A stretch of DNA of 64,000 nucleotides from Diplolepis rosae (taxonomy: Eukaryota; Arthropoda; Insecta; Hymenoptera; Diplolepididae): NCBI GenBank assembly GCA_030998225.1, contig JAPYXD010000425.1, forward strand, positions 248,001 to 312,000, read 5' to 3'. This document shows, piece by piece, positions 22,384 to 34,070 of the stretch (the stretch's first letter is position 1; every line of letters begins with the position of its first letter). The notes below the pieces were generated by a model. That model ran no database searches. It saw only the letters and a program-made list of their open reading frames with translations, and was not told the origin of the DNA. The position numbers and the translations under genes were made by a program.

Positions 22384-23356
22384 TGTAACCTTAATTTTGG
22401 TTACTAATTAAAGGATTCTGAGGTTAGGTTATTTTTGCAAATAATTATTGACTATTATTTTGAACCACGTATCGAATAAACAATATTTATTAATAAGCGC
22501 CGTATTACCAAGTTTCACTTTCTATCACTACAATCAAAATTCAAACGACGAGAATAAGCTCAAACTCTACCTGTTATTTTTCGGAGCCCTCACCAGCATC
22601 CTCGGCTTACCATCCTTCTAAATTCAATTAAATTTAAACAGTCGAAATAAGAATGGCGAGATCCGCTGGCGTGCTCGCGAAACCGAAAGACGGTGGCGCT
22701 TACAAAGCTTACCGACAATACCGACATTTACGCTGAGATCATAGTCGCGAGCCACAGGTGGCGAAGGTACGCCGATCTTTATCGCCGCCACGTGGCGATT
22801 ACTGGGATTAACCCCGACGCACAGGTTAGTTTGTTGACAACCTGTCAACAAAGCTACGGCAAACTCCTCCCCTTCGTGTTCTTGAGCAGGCGGGACTCAT
22901 ATCCGCCTGACGCACCAAGGATCCTCTTCGTGGTGTGCTGAAGTATCGTGGTGCCGTGTCGAGTTACTTCCTCCATCGCTCGTAGTGAAGCCTCAGCCGT
23001 GGCTCAAGTATTGATCGCCATCGACCGGGCGGTCATCTCGTGGTGTTCGTGTGTGTGTGAAAAAAAAACACATAAAAGAAATAGAGATTAAAATCCAGTG
23101 TAGTGCATGGTTGAAACCCTTGATCTGGCAGATAGGAATAGGTTCCCCGGGAGTCTAACCTCTCCCCTCAGGTAACCTGTCATTAGAATTTATAAACAAA
23201 AATATCTAGGAGTCGAAGTCAGGAGCCTACCGAGCACATTACGCTCGACCCCTGACTTATGACTGCCACAGGCAGCCTCGAGCATGATTCTCTGCTCGAG
23301 GTTTCTAAAAATTAAAGACTAAAAAAACAATCTTTGTGAGTGGAAAAGTACACGTC

Positions 23357-23359
<3 letters not shown>
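22384..23359 (-). repeat. Element G 5' LTR
   Basis: Runs from TGTAACC to GTCACA on the plus strand, about 976 bases. It contains a small hairpin CCTCGAGCA...TGCTCGAGG at 23276-23302 in the part that the other LTR lacks. Confidence 0.75.
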
Positions 23360-23402
<43 letters not shown>

Positions 23403-25479
23403 TGTGTATATGGCATGTATATGCATATGTTGTATGCTTTTGTTATATCAATATACATAATATAACAAAGGTTATTCATAACAATGCTAACTTGAGCGTT
23501 TAGATTTGTATCCATGTTTGAATGTGTGTGCATATATTTACGTGCCAATTATGACAAGAGATATTGGCACCTAAATGTATGCATGTAAATACATAGTAAA
23601 ATTAAATTAACCAGCCAAGACATGAGAATGTCAGAATGAATTAAAATAATGTAAATGAAATGAATGAAGATTAAGAAAAACGTGGAAGTTTAAAATTTGT
23701 AAAGAACGATAGAGAAAAGAATGCGAGAAAACAGCGAATGCAGGTAGGTGGGACAAATAACGGAGAAAGAAGGAAAAGGAAAGCGAATAGGAAAGTGCTC
23801 ACACACACGTAAGCTGGACCCTAGTGGCTGTAAGCGCAGGTATAACCCTTGCGGTGACGTCATGACACCTTACGCCTGCCGTAAGCAGCTTATGCTTACG
23901 CACCGACTTTGACGGATCCTACGCATGTTAGAGACCTCGCGCTAAAATCTTTGACTGCTGGTATTGATGTTATGCATGCAATAGTATTCCTGGAACCACC
24001 TCAATCCATTAAATCACTATTCCTATTATTTATTATACCTAAAGCTTGAGTAGCTGAAAATTGTCGGCCAGTGAGTAATACATTACCAAAAGAATCTGAA
24101 CCAACGTTTTTCTGAAAATATGATAAATCGAAAAGGTGTCAGATTCCAAAACATTCTAAAGGTCAATCTAAAATCCTGATATCGACCTACGACTTGTTAA
24201 AATTGCGGAATAATCCAGAAATTATCATTAACTAATAAAATGCCAAGTCGACAAAAATTCTCACTTGGCAATAGACATGAAGAATTTAAAAACTACCAAG
24301 TATTTAGGTCTTCAATATTTTCAAATTCTTTCTCAGCAAAAATTCCTCTTCACAGAAAACACCCCACATAGGAATAATTCCAAGTCATCACTATTCCCCA
24401 CCTGTATGACATCGATACAATTCCATAAAAATCAATCAATTTGAAATCAAAAACGCAGTCTGACGAGCTTTTTACTCCGGGTAAGAACTCTAAAGAGCAA
24501 GACACGGTTCTTTGCATTCGCCCGTTCGCGGTTCGGAACAAGTACGTCCTATCACCTGGATAGTTGACCTAGATTCGTGAAAAGACCTAGCCAGGGCCAA
24601 AAATTGGGGATTGCACTTGGGCGGACGTAAATACTTCTAAAATCTTTCCTCCGACGAAAGCCGTTCACGGGATTGTCGCGCTAAAAAATTATACAAGTAA
24701 AATTTTTATCACTATGCGTCTGAAATAATACATGGAGTGTGTCGGTGGTCAGTTAGCCGCGAGAGTTAACTGTGCGTGTACAGCCTGGCGTTGAAAAACA
24801 AAATTCCAAAAAGAATCCTGTCGTTGAATCTCAAAACGACGAGAAGATATTTTTCGAGAAGCCACATTGAGGTTATAAACGATTAAAAGTAGAGAAAGAA
24901 CACAATTTAAAAGTACTGTTTTCTTTCTGGTTCGAAACCATCCATCTTTTAATTTTTATAAAATTAATAAGGCAAAAGTGTTGAGAATTCGTGTGTGTGT
25001 GTGTTAGTTGCAACCACGTACAACCGGTGAAATATGAACAAGAGGGACTAGTTTTAGTCACGCATCACAGAATTTTTGAAAAGCCCAGTTGAGTCAGAAA
25101 ATCAAGGGTGACATCGAAGACAGCCTTCTTCTCCAGCTCTTGTCCTAGCAACTGGTAGAATTAACTACAAATTTCGGTAAGCTGTATCGTTCTCAATTTA
25201 TAATATTTTTTTGAATATAGAAGCAAAACCTTTTGATTGAGCTCCTTCGAAATTTAGTAGATATTTTTTTCACCGAAATTCTAACATTTTATATTCCATT
25301 CTGGTAGCCAGTAGAGCTAGCAAAAATTCCGAAAACGATCCTACTTAAAAAGAAAAGGAACACAAAAGTGTCCTACAGTTTGTGAGCCTCTGCGTACACT
25401 TTTTCTTCTTATAAATAAATATTAATTTATTATTTGTAATATTTGAATATTTATTTATCCCTACAACCCGTACGTAACA
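23360..25479 (+). repeat. X 5' LTR, piece 3 (LTR end)
   Basis: 23395-24940 aligns with the 3' LTR (39946-41234 and 41802-42036). Over 23880-24580 I see only about one or two differences. The last 539 bases (24941-25479) have no partner because the 3' LTR is cut. The end CGTAACA mirrors the start TGTTACG. A TA microsatellite at 23360-23400 marks the insertion point of element G. Confidence 0.85.
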
Positions 25480-25485
25480 AACTGT

Positions 25486-25503
25486 TGGTGGCACCGGTGG
25501 GAT
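25486..25503 (+). promoter_or_regulatory. Candidate primer binding site of element X
   Basis: TGGTGGCACCGGTGGGAT begins seven bases after the LTR end, the right place for a tRNA primer site. I cannot name the tRNA with confidence. Confidence 0.45.
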
Positions 25504-25854
25504 ATCGGTCTTTAGCGCTATTCTCCACCGGCTACGTTTACTAGTAAGTTTCTGTTACTAGCAAACATTTACTTTTCCAAATTTTCTTATAATTTTACTA
25601 TCCATCTCAGTTTCAAGCAAGAGAAAAAATTTACAATTTTTTTTCGAAATTTTAAATTTAATTAGTTCTGACATTTTCTTTTTTTTCAAGTTTGGAACTT
25701 CAAAACTTGTCTTAAAATTTAATTTTGACATGATTTCATATATATTAATGTGATATTATAATATATCTATATTATTTATTATTGATAGGAATATCAAACT
25801 CCACTTAAATAAATCTTCCTTTCCAAAAATAAATAAAATTGAGTTTCGAGAATT

Positions 25855-28020
25855 CGCTTTTGTGCTTTTTAGCAGAAAGTTAATTCTGAAATTCAAGCTC
25901 TTGTGCTCTTCAGCAGAGAGACTGAATTTTAAACTTCAATTTTTATTCCAACTATTCTTTTATTAAGAATTTACACTTATGCTCTTTAGCCGAGTGTCAA
26001 TTCTAGAATTAAGTTTCTTACGTTCAGGACGTGCAAACCTAATGGAAAGGAGGTGGTCTGCTAGCAACAAGCGCCGCTTATATCCCTGCACATGAACTAC
26101 CATTATGTGAGCACGTGTTAGTGCATATACATGCATACGTAGATTCTTTAAATGTGTCACAGAGAGTATATTCAAATATGATTAAAAGGAAATTGAAGAT
26201 TTAACGCAAAATTGTGAAATGCAATGCAAGAGTGAGAAGTTAATAACAACTCACTCTTGAATTACATTTTCACAATTTTGCCTTGTATCTTGGTTTTGTC
26301 GTAATAAGTAAAAATCAAAAATATCTGTAATTTGTATTTTTATTGATTTTTATTTTCAGAAAATAGACAGAAAATATACGAAATATACTAATAATAAAAA
26401 ATGTTATAAAAAATGATAATACTGCTGACTTCAACGGAAATCGGAGAGACAAAAAATATTAATTTCACAGCATGCAAGGCTTCAATAAACATAATCATAT
26501 AATTTGAAAACTCCTTGGTTTTATCGACCTGAGGAGTCGTGAGTCCAAAAATGGCGGCTAATCTATCTCCTATTGAAAATTCGGAATCAACATTGGAAAC
26601 GTTATCGTAAGCGATATCGTAAACATTGTTGTAAGTGATATCGTAAACGACGTAGGATTTTGGGACCATATCCGATAGAATTATCAGATTGAATTGAGCT
26701 TTGGTACACTTTATCGGAGCCGAAAAAGTAAGGACAAGTTCGTTAACCAGCCACATCCAATCAAAATTGAGGGATTGAACACTACTTTTGTGTTTTTAAA
26801 AATAATTTTTTAAAAAAATCAAAAATTTCAATACTGGTTTTAGATAGTGCTCATAAATCTCTAAAAATTTTCCTGATAACATTTTTTGATTAAATCAAAA
26901 TTAGAAATGTTACAGCATATTCAAATTCGAAAAAAGTCAATATCAAAATTCCATTTTCCAGTTAAATTATACGAGATACGAAAAAACGTTATGATACGAT
27001 ATTATTTTCTACATAAAGACCTACAAATTTGAATTGTAACAATTTTTCATAAGATGCATATTTTTCTTTTTAATTAAAAAAAAAAGATTGAAAATCCAAA
27101 ATTCAATTTTCTAACAATAATATGTAAAATACGAAAAAAACGTAAGAATACAAAGTTGTTCGTTTCAAAAAGATCTACAAATTTTGTCTGACGCAGTTTC
27201 TGATAAAACATATATTTTTCGTTTCAATTCCAAAAAATACGTTTAAAATTCAAAAATTTTATTTTTTAGACAGAATATGTGAGATACAAAAAAAACGTTT
27301 ATATGGAAAATTGTTTGCCTAAATGAGGTTTACAAATTCTCATTAAGAAATTTCGGGACAGGATGTATATTTTATGTTTTGATTTTTAATATTAAAAAAA
27401 TTCGATTTTTTTCACCAAAATATGTGAGATACGAAATAAGCGTTGTTCTGCAAAATCGTTTCCTTAAGTAAAGTCTATGATTGTTTTTTCTTTTTGAGAT
27501 ATTTGGAAGAAAATAAATAAATTATTCTAATCATGATGCCGAAAGATCATAAATAAAAATATGTTTATAGATAAACCAATATGTTCATAACAGTTTCCAT
27601 TGTTTTTATATTCCTTCCATACAGTTAAATAGATTTAAATTTTAACAATAATAAAATATTTTGTCTTATTTAATTCTGAAACGGTTTCACCAATGGCATG
27701 TAGCTTGATGTAGCTCAGAAAGAGTATACAACAATGGCGGAACTCATACGTGGCCGCTCCCCTTGCCGCACCTAAACTACCCTACGGGGACAACCAATAC
27801 ATTAGAGGTTGACCTGCCGTGCTTACGCTCTTTAGTCGAGTGTTAATTCTAGAATTAAGTCTTTTATGCTCTTCAGCAGAAAGCATTAATTCGAAAAAGA
27901 ACATTATTTTATTTTCCTAAACTTGTGTTCTTTAGAATACCCCTTTATGCTTTTCAGCAGAAGGTTAATTCTGAAATTTAAGCTTTTATGCTCTTTAGCA
28001 GAAAGACTAAATTTTAAACA
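25855..28020 (+). repeat. Split array of TTTATGCTCTTTAGCAGAAAG units in X leader
   Basis: Seven copies of a roughly 40-base unit with core GCTCTTTAGCAGAAAG and a tail like TTAATTCTGAAATT. Three lie at 25858-26010 and four at 27825-28015. The last copy of the first cluster and the first of the second share GAGTGT(C/T)AATTCTAGAATTAAG, so the 1.8 kb between them looks inserted into the array. Confidence 0.75.
26940..27500 (+). repeat. AT-rich tandem repeat, four units of about 150 bases
   Basis: The phrase ATATGTGAGATACGAAAAAAACGT recurs in shortened or changed form at about 26969, 27121, 27276 and 27421. Between the phrases, words such as TCTACAAATTT and CATATTTTTCGTTT recur in the same order. 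Units are strongly diverged. Confidence 0.7.
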
Positions 28021-28589
28021 TCAATTTTATTCCAAATTATGTTTTGTATGATATACACTATATATATAATTGATTATTGTTATTTATTTATTTAATTATA
28101 TTGATTATATATAATTGTAGATATTATTATTATATATTATTATATGTAATTATATTGTATTAATTTAATTTAATAATTATTAATCATCAATTGTTTTTTA
28201 TTATTGATATTATATCAATATAATGTATGTTATAGTATAATATTATATTTCTATTTTTATACCTGGTGACTACTTGTCACTACTAAATAATTTATTTATA
28301 GTTTATTGCCAAGTGATTATTCAGTTTTGTATTTCGCTACCAAAGTGTTAATTTAAATTTAATTTAATTTAAATTGGTTTAATGATTGATAATTATGAAT
28401 TAATTATTGATTATTGTTAAATTAATTAATTAATGATCAATTATTGTCTAATAATTCTAATCATTCTGATTAGTCACTTATTGACCACCAATTTATTACT
28501 AAAGTGATCTGGAGTCAAAATTAAAACTTTGTGGCACTTTAGAATTTTTTTTCTAAATTTATCTAAATCCTCATGCATCATTTCTTGCT

Positions 28590-28960
28590 CATCACATTCT
28601 AGAATAAAATAAAAGTTAACAAGTCACTCAAGGGTTTGACCTTGTGGCTAACTTATGTGACTAATATTTTACCTTGTTTTATTCGAAATCTCTCATACTA
28701 TTTTAGCATATCAGCTATCATTCGATTTTTCTTACATAATTCATACTTCATTTCAAAATGAAATAAAAGCAATCAAGTCACTTACGGGTTTGACCTTGAG
28801 GCTAACTTGTGTGACTTAGCAACCGGCTTTATTTTATTTGCAATTTCCATCCTCCTAGTTTTAGTACCTTATCCTAGAATAAAATAAAGGCAATCAAATC
28901 ACTCAAGGGTTTGACCTTGAGGCTAACTTGTGTGACTTAACATCGGCTTTATTTTAGGTA
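28590..28960 (+). repeat. X leader tandem repeat, three units
   Basis: GGGTTTGACCTTGAGGCTAA recurs at 28632 (one change), 28786 and 28907, each followed by CTTGTGTGACTTA-type sequence and preceded by AATAAAATAAAGGCAATCAA-type sequence. Spacing is 154 then 121 bases. Confidence 0.85.
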
Positions 28961-29109
28961 CTACTTTTTTATTGCCTTTCACAAAATTAAAATTAATGAG
29001 GGTTTTTCTCTCTTAAAATTTATCCTGTGTGTGAAGATCATGTTAGGATTCAATTAACGCATAGAAGAACCACTACCCGTAATCCAATCCTGATAAGATC
29101 CTTAAATTG

Positions 29110-29350
29110 ATTGAAATAGTCGAACCACCGCTATAATCTCGCAGGGGGTGCCAATTTCGACAGTTTAAATTCTATTCCCGCGATAGTCCGCTGAAGGGAT
29201 TGAAGCTTCTCAATTTAAATAATCCATGGTATTGTATTGTGGAAAATAGGTGAACCACCGCGATAATCCCGCAGGGGGTTCCAATTTTGACAATTTCAAT
29301 TCTATTCCCGCGATAGTTCGCCGAAGGAATTGAAATCACACAAAACACTC
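29110..29350 (+). repeat. X leader tandem repeat, two units
   Basis: GAACCACCGCGATAATCCCG and the following CAGGGGG...CCCGCGATAGT(C/T)CG recur 130 bases apart (29122 and 29252). Confidence 0.85.
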
Positions 29351-29593
29351 TATCAACCCCATAACGCACTGAGTTGGCTAGGCTAGTAAGGAGTTTATGC
29401 TTGAGTCTAGCCTTACTAATCTGACTGCTTTAATTGTGTCGAGATTCAAACCTTGACTGGTTTTCGTCTCGGGACAATTATTTGAACTCGGGTCACTTCC
29501 TTCTTCTTTTATGCGTTTAGGGCAATCAAAAACTTATTTAAAACCCAGTATAATATAAAATATAATATAAAAACCTAGAGGAGGAAAAGACTT

Positions 29594-30049
29594 GCGCCAA
29601 AGAAAACAATTCGCAAAATTTCAAGAGCAGGTAACGCAGTCAATTATAACTGAAAATCAGGACCAGATTCGCGCAATTAAAAATTTTGACGAATTTTCAA
29701 GTCTGTTCGAATCCCTTCTGGAACGAGCAGAAAGTACAATTCAGAGGAAACGACTGAAAAGGTAGACTCGCTACAGGCTCTAGCCGCGTCACTCAAATTC
29801 AAACATGTGTACGAACACAAACCTCTAGTTAAAAGACCAGGCCAAAAGCCCTGCGAACCTCAATTTTCAAAATATTCAAATCTAGAATCAGGAGTATCTG
29901 TCATAGACTTAGCTTCAGAGTCCGAGTCGTCCACAATAAACTTATCCTCAGATTCGGAAACAGAAGTACCAAGTGACGCGGAAACAATAGTTCCTCACAG
30001 CCTAGAGTCATTTGACAGGAGTATACTCATTAGTGACTCTGAATTCTAA
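29594..30049 (+). pseudogene. Element X gag remnant
   Basis: A charged frame (29594-29765, rich in Lys/Gln/Glu) ends in TAG. After a one-base shift a second frame continues to TAA at 30047-30049. The last 45 codons are Ser/Asp/Glu-rich and hold two close SUMO-interaction-like motifs, SVIDLASESE and STINLSSDSE. No capsid or CCHC knuckle is visible, so most of gag is missing. Assignment as gag rests on its place before protease. Confidence 0.5.
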
Positions 30050-30560
30050 GCCACATTTAAAAAAGTAAAAACCTAAAGCCTAACACTAATCCAAGTTTAC
30101 AACTTTGTTTTCGAAACTCGATTACAAGATTTTTCTTCTCGTTTAAGGTGTAATAAGCGCGCCATATTAGAGTGTGGTACAATCCCGCACAGCTGAGCCA
30201 ACAACGGCTCTACGACTTTCACTTATAATCTATAAACTGACGTACAATCACCATAGCAATTCCTTCAGGCAAAGCTTTATCAGCACATACGAATAACTCG
30301 GATGTGTCTCGGAATTGGCATACGCAACCGGATAAACTCAGATAAGCAACGCTTAACCTGTGCAGGTTGGCGGACCCTCCCCAATATAGCGCCTAACTCT
30401 ATTTTATAAATTAAGGTATATAACATAAGCTATTGTGTCACATGTTTGTACATATATTTATATATTAAGCGTCATAATATTCCGGGGTGGTCTACGATAC
30501 ACGCGGACCTCACCATTTTGTCTCCTCTCCTATTGTAGATCTTGCTAGCGCTACAACAAC
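30050..30560 (+). other. Non-coding spacer between X gag and pol
   Basis: No open frame. Its last 30 bases (GTCTCCTCTCCTATTGTAG, then the pol frame start ATG at 30561) look like a 3' splice site. The words AATATTCCGGGGTGGT at 30477 resemble AATATTCCGGTGTGGT just before the 3' LTR, so this spacer may derive from an element end. Confidence 0.4.
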
Positions 30561-31508
30561 ATGCCTAGAAACGTCGATTGGAACCCGCCCCAACATGGGG
30601 ACGACCACGGTTAAAACAACTTCGATACGGATCCAGAACAAGATACTCATATACTCTTAAACCAAAGTGTCTCGGATTCATTAACCGGAGACCCAGCGAG
30701 TATTCCTACTCCCGCGTCCTATCTCAATTTAAACTACACAAGAGCGTCCCAAGTTCGTCCACTTCCAGGAGAACTCCGTAGGGTCCTTCGAACGGGACGC
30801 CGCCAAAAAGACTCACCAGTAGTTGAACTAACTGCAACCGAATTCCGAGGACCTAGGGCAACATACCTGGTCGACCCAGGTTCTGACGTGAATCTTGTGA
30901 AACTACACGCTTTACGCCAGGATATGATTATCGAACCCCTGAATTCTATCCTTATCACTGGCATAACCAACGATCCTGTGAAAACAATCAGTACAGTGAA
31001 AATCACGATTTTTAAGTGTCCTGTGGAATTTCACGTCGTAGGTACCGAACTCCCTATTTCGCCCGATAGCATCTTAGAACGACCATACCGACGGCAGGAG
31101 CAAGCACACATTTCATTTAGGCATAATACTCTAGTCACCGTATCCAACCCTATCACGCTGATTCCATTTGTCGACGCGGAATCACAGGAAGCCAACAAAG
31201 CCCTTAAGTCGGAAATCAAGCCTTTTGCCAGGATCTCGAAAATCAAAGTAAGAACCGGGCAGCCCATTGCGATAGATGTGTCCAATTCGGAAATCCATCA
31301 AGGGTACCTGCCAAGAATTGACACCCCAGAAGGCATGTACAGAGGTGAAGCAGCCGTCACCGCTCAAGATGGCAAGTGTCACGTCCTGTCCATAAACACC
31401 ACAGAACACAACATAGAATTTAATGTCCCAACACAAGAAATCATCCCCTTTGATTTCTGCAGATTCCCCGGCGAAAAATTCTTGGAATCGGATACAAGAC
31501 CTGCCTGA
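30561..31508 (+). pseudogene. Element X protease region
   Basis: Frame opens with ATG at 30561, has TAA at 30612-30614, and then stays open to TGA at 31506-31508. The aspartic protease core reads YLVDPGSDVNLVK near 30870: catalytic Asp kept, the next residue Pro where Thr or Ser is usual. The protease would cut gag-pol into working parts. A frameshift separates it from the RT frame that begins near 31558. Confidence 0.75.
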
Positions 31509-31557
31509 ATATCCCCAGGAACAGCTGAGAGGAAGTCATTCCGATCGCGTAAAGTGA

Positions 31558-32796
31558 GTGATACAAAGTTTACATGTGTCACATCTGTCGCCTGAAGAAA
31601 AGGACTGTGTATTCAGCTTGGCGGAAAACTATGCTGATATCTTCTACTTAAATGGCGAGAAACTCACCCCCACTCATCTGATCCAGCATCGAATTCTAAC
31701 CATCGACGATAAAATCATCGTTAAGCAACAATACAGGTCGCCTCACGAGGCTTCTGAGCAGATACATGCCCAGATAGAAAAACAGTATAAAAGTGGCATC
31801 ATATGCAGCTCCAAGTCTCTCTATAACTCACGACTTTTAATCGTCCCTAAGAAACTCGACGCATCGGGCGAAAGAAAGTGGAGGGTTGTAATCGACTTCT
31901 GAGCCCTCACTGAAAAAGTAATAGGAGATGCCTATCCACTACCCAACATTTCAGACACCTTCGACCAGCTTGGAAATGCCCAGTACTTCTCGGTGTTCAA
32001 ACTGGCAAGCGGTTTCCACCAAATTGAGACATTCCCTGAACACTGAGCAAAAACCGCTTTCTCATCACCTAGAGGACACTTTGAATACCTTCGTATGCCC
32101 ATGGGGATCATGAACGCACTGTCTACCTTTCAGCGCCTTTTGGATACGGTGTTAAAAGGGATGCATGGAACAGAGGTATTCGTCTATTTGGATTACATTG
32201 TGGTATATGCAGAAAGTCTCGAAGAACATGATAAAAAGGCAAGAAGACTTTTTGATCGTCTGCGGAGTGCTAATTTGAAACTGCAACCAGACAAGTGCGA
32301 CTTTTTACGAACGGAAGTCGCCTACCGAGGGCACATCATCGGGCGTGAAGGGGCAAAACCTAACCCGGCTAAAATTAACGCGATTAAGAAATTTCCCAGA
32401 CCCACTACCGTGCAAGCAATCCGAAAGTTCCTGGGGCTCTCTGGGTACTACCGAAGATTCATCCAAGATTACGAGGAATTGGCAAAACCACTCTCCGACC
32501 TTTTCAAAAAGGACGTAAAAAGGGAATGAGGAAAAAGCCAAAAGAAAAGCTTCAGAAGACTTCGCAGGTATCTCTCTAGGGAGCCTATTCTCTTACACCC
32601 AGATTTTCAGAAGACCTTCAAACTAACCACGGATGCCTCCTATTACGTGGTCGGAGCAATATTGACCCAAGAGAAAGACGGAGTAGATATGCCCGTGGCC
32701 TACTTGTCGAAAACGATGAACACTTGCGAGCAAAGGTACCCTGAGGCCGAGAAAGAGTGCCTCGCCGTATTCTACGCGGTTATGAACTCTTTCTAG
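31558..32796 (+). pseudogene. Element X reverse transcriptase and truncated gypsy RNase H
   Basis: One frame with in-frame stops at 31900, 32044, 32527 and 32794 covers the RT fingers and palm (WRVVIDF, DAYPLPNI), motif A, motif C and the connection to RNase H (LTTDASYYVVGAILTQ, EAEKECLAVFYAV). Motif A reads SVFKLASGFHQ, so the catalytic Asp is Lys (31999-32001). Motif C reads VYLDYIVVYA, so the second Asp is Tyr (32194-32196). With both changed the enzyme could not work. The RNase H part ends abruptly after its Glu region. Confidence 0.9.
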
Positions 32797-33603
32797 AAAT
32801 CCATCCACAGAAAAGGATTTGGCAAGCTCAACCGAATCCAGTGAAGATTCCGATGACTCTGGTGGAATGAGTCAATCCCATTCCCAGCCAGGAGGAGAGT
32901 CAAACCTGAAACTACCAGGTCAAACGGGCACATTCCAACTAGAACTCGCAAATAGGTGTTAGTGATTCGCAACAAGGTCGAGGCGGAAAAGTCAAGGCCC
33001 GTCACAAGGTCATCCACCCTGCAGAGAAAACTTGAACATCTCGAATCAGCACCTGGTACTTCCGATCGAGTTCTACCCTCCACAAAACCAACGACGGCAA
33101 ATAGGGAAACTACTGTCGACCGAAAGCCATCGGTAATAAGAGGCAGGCTCTTAGTCACCAGGTCTGCTATATTCAAACCAAATAAATCCAAAACCATTAC
33201 CACCATCCTGCCGGAGGAACGCAAGCAAACGGCGAAACGGAGGGGAAGACCACCTAATTCGTCTTCCACGATGCCGAAGGTAAGCTCCGATGAATCCTAC
33301 GCGCCCCCGGTAGGTCGGATAGGCCCGAGCCTGAACGAAAGTTGCATCGCGAAACGGCTCTCGCGATGTCGAGGAACAACTGGACTCCCAAAAACGCCCA
33401 CGAATAGCCCCGAATCTTCCTCTGAGTGCGAACAATCTACAAGCGACAGCAACAGAGAAGATTTAGACCCTCCTTTGTACAGGAAGTCACACAGCGTTCC
33501 CCCAAGCCTGGAGTTGCGCACAGGTGGCGCGACAGACGGTTCTCCACCGAATAGCACGCCTCCAAGCGTCCGAGCACCGAATCCTTGGTTCCCTTCCCTC
33601 CAG
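32797..33603 (+). pseudogene. Element X linker region with AT-hook
   Basis: First part (32797-32955): the pol frame has several stops, while a neighbouring frame gives an acidic Ser-rich stretch (ESSEDSDDSGG). Second part (32956-33603) is open, basic and Ser/Thr/Pro-rich, with AKRRGRPPNSS at 33229-33261, a textbook AT-hook core. AT-hooks bind the minor groove of AT-rich DNA. I know no such linker in the standard gypsy pol. Confidence 0.6.
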
Positions 33604-34068
33604 GAACCCTATGTGGACATCTTCGTCGACGGCGCCGGCACCTACAACGGGAGAGGTGAACCCAGGGCTGGAATCGGCGTATGGTTCTCTCGACCGGCCC
33701 GGGGTCAGCAGACTAATAACGCCGCTGAAATCGAGGCCGCTGTCAAGGCAGCTCAAAGGGCTCAGGATGCTGGAATAAAGAAATTAAGAATTAACACTGA
33801 CTACAAATACCTAGTCAGCAGCGCGACGGAATGGATCCCAACGTGGGTAAAGAACGACTGGAAGACTGCTGAAAACAAACCAGTTAAAACCCGAAACGAA
33901 TTTGAGAAATTAAAAAAGGCACTTTAGCCAATCGAGGTAGTTTGGAACCATGTCCCAAGGCATAACGGCATTGAAGGCAACGAGGCAGCCGACAGGCTTG
34001 CGCGTGAAGGAATCGAAGGAAGAGCAATGTTCAGTTCTGAACGCTTGATAACCCTAGTAGACCATTGA
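33604..34068 (+). pseudogene. Element X second RNase H (cellular RNase H1 type)
   Basis: The same frame continues into a complete RNase H fold sequence with one TAG at 33925-33927. The four acidic positions are all present: FVDGAG (Asp), NNAAEIEAA (Glu), INTDYKYL (Asp), and NEAADRLA (Asp) after HVPRHNGIEG. Extra RNase H1 marks include TEWIPTWVKNDWK. The enzyme would cut RNA in RNA-DNA hybrids. It is much closer to cellular RNase H1 than the gypsy RNase H upstream, so the element carries two. Confidence 0.85.
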
Positions 34069-34070
34069 AG

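Larger units (their letters stand above)
17902..23359 (-). mobile_element. Element G: gypsy-type LTR element, gag-protease only
   Basis: Direct repeats at 17902-19202 and 22384-23359 both begin TGTAACC on the plus strand. On the minus strand the order is 5' LTR, tRNA-Lys type primer site, gag, a degenerate protease, then an abrupt join into the middle of the 3' LTR. RT, RNase H, integrase, polypurine tract and the first 150 or so bases of the 3' LTR are missing, which fits one deletion. Flanking ATAT on both sides fits a four-base duplication but lies in an AT run, so it is weak evidence. Confidence 0.8.

Noticed and set aside
26388..26756. 122-codon minus-strand frame with repeated DI(T/A)Y(N/D)NV words
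   Set aside because: Lies in the X leader, made partly of short DNA repeats (GTAAGYGATATCGTAAAC); no domain recognised.
28590..28960. CRISPR-like repeat array
   Set aside because: Three units with unequal spacing in eukaryotic retroelement leader DNA; no short direct repeats with unique spacers.
33151..33557. Minus-strand frames over the pol linker
   Set aside because: Shadows of the plus-strand pol frame; no independent support.
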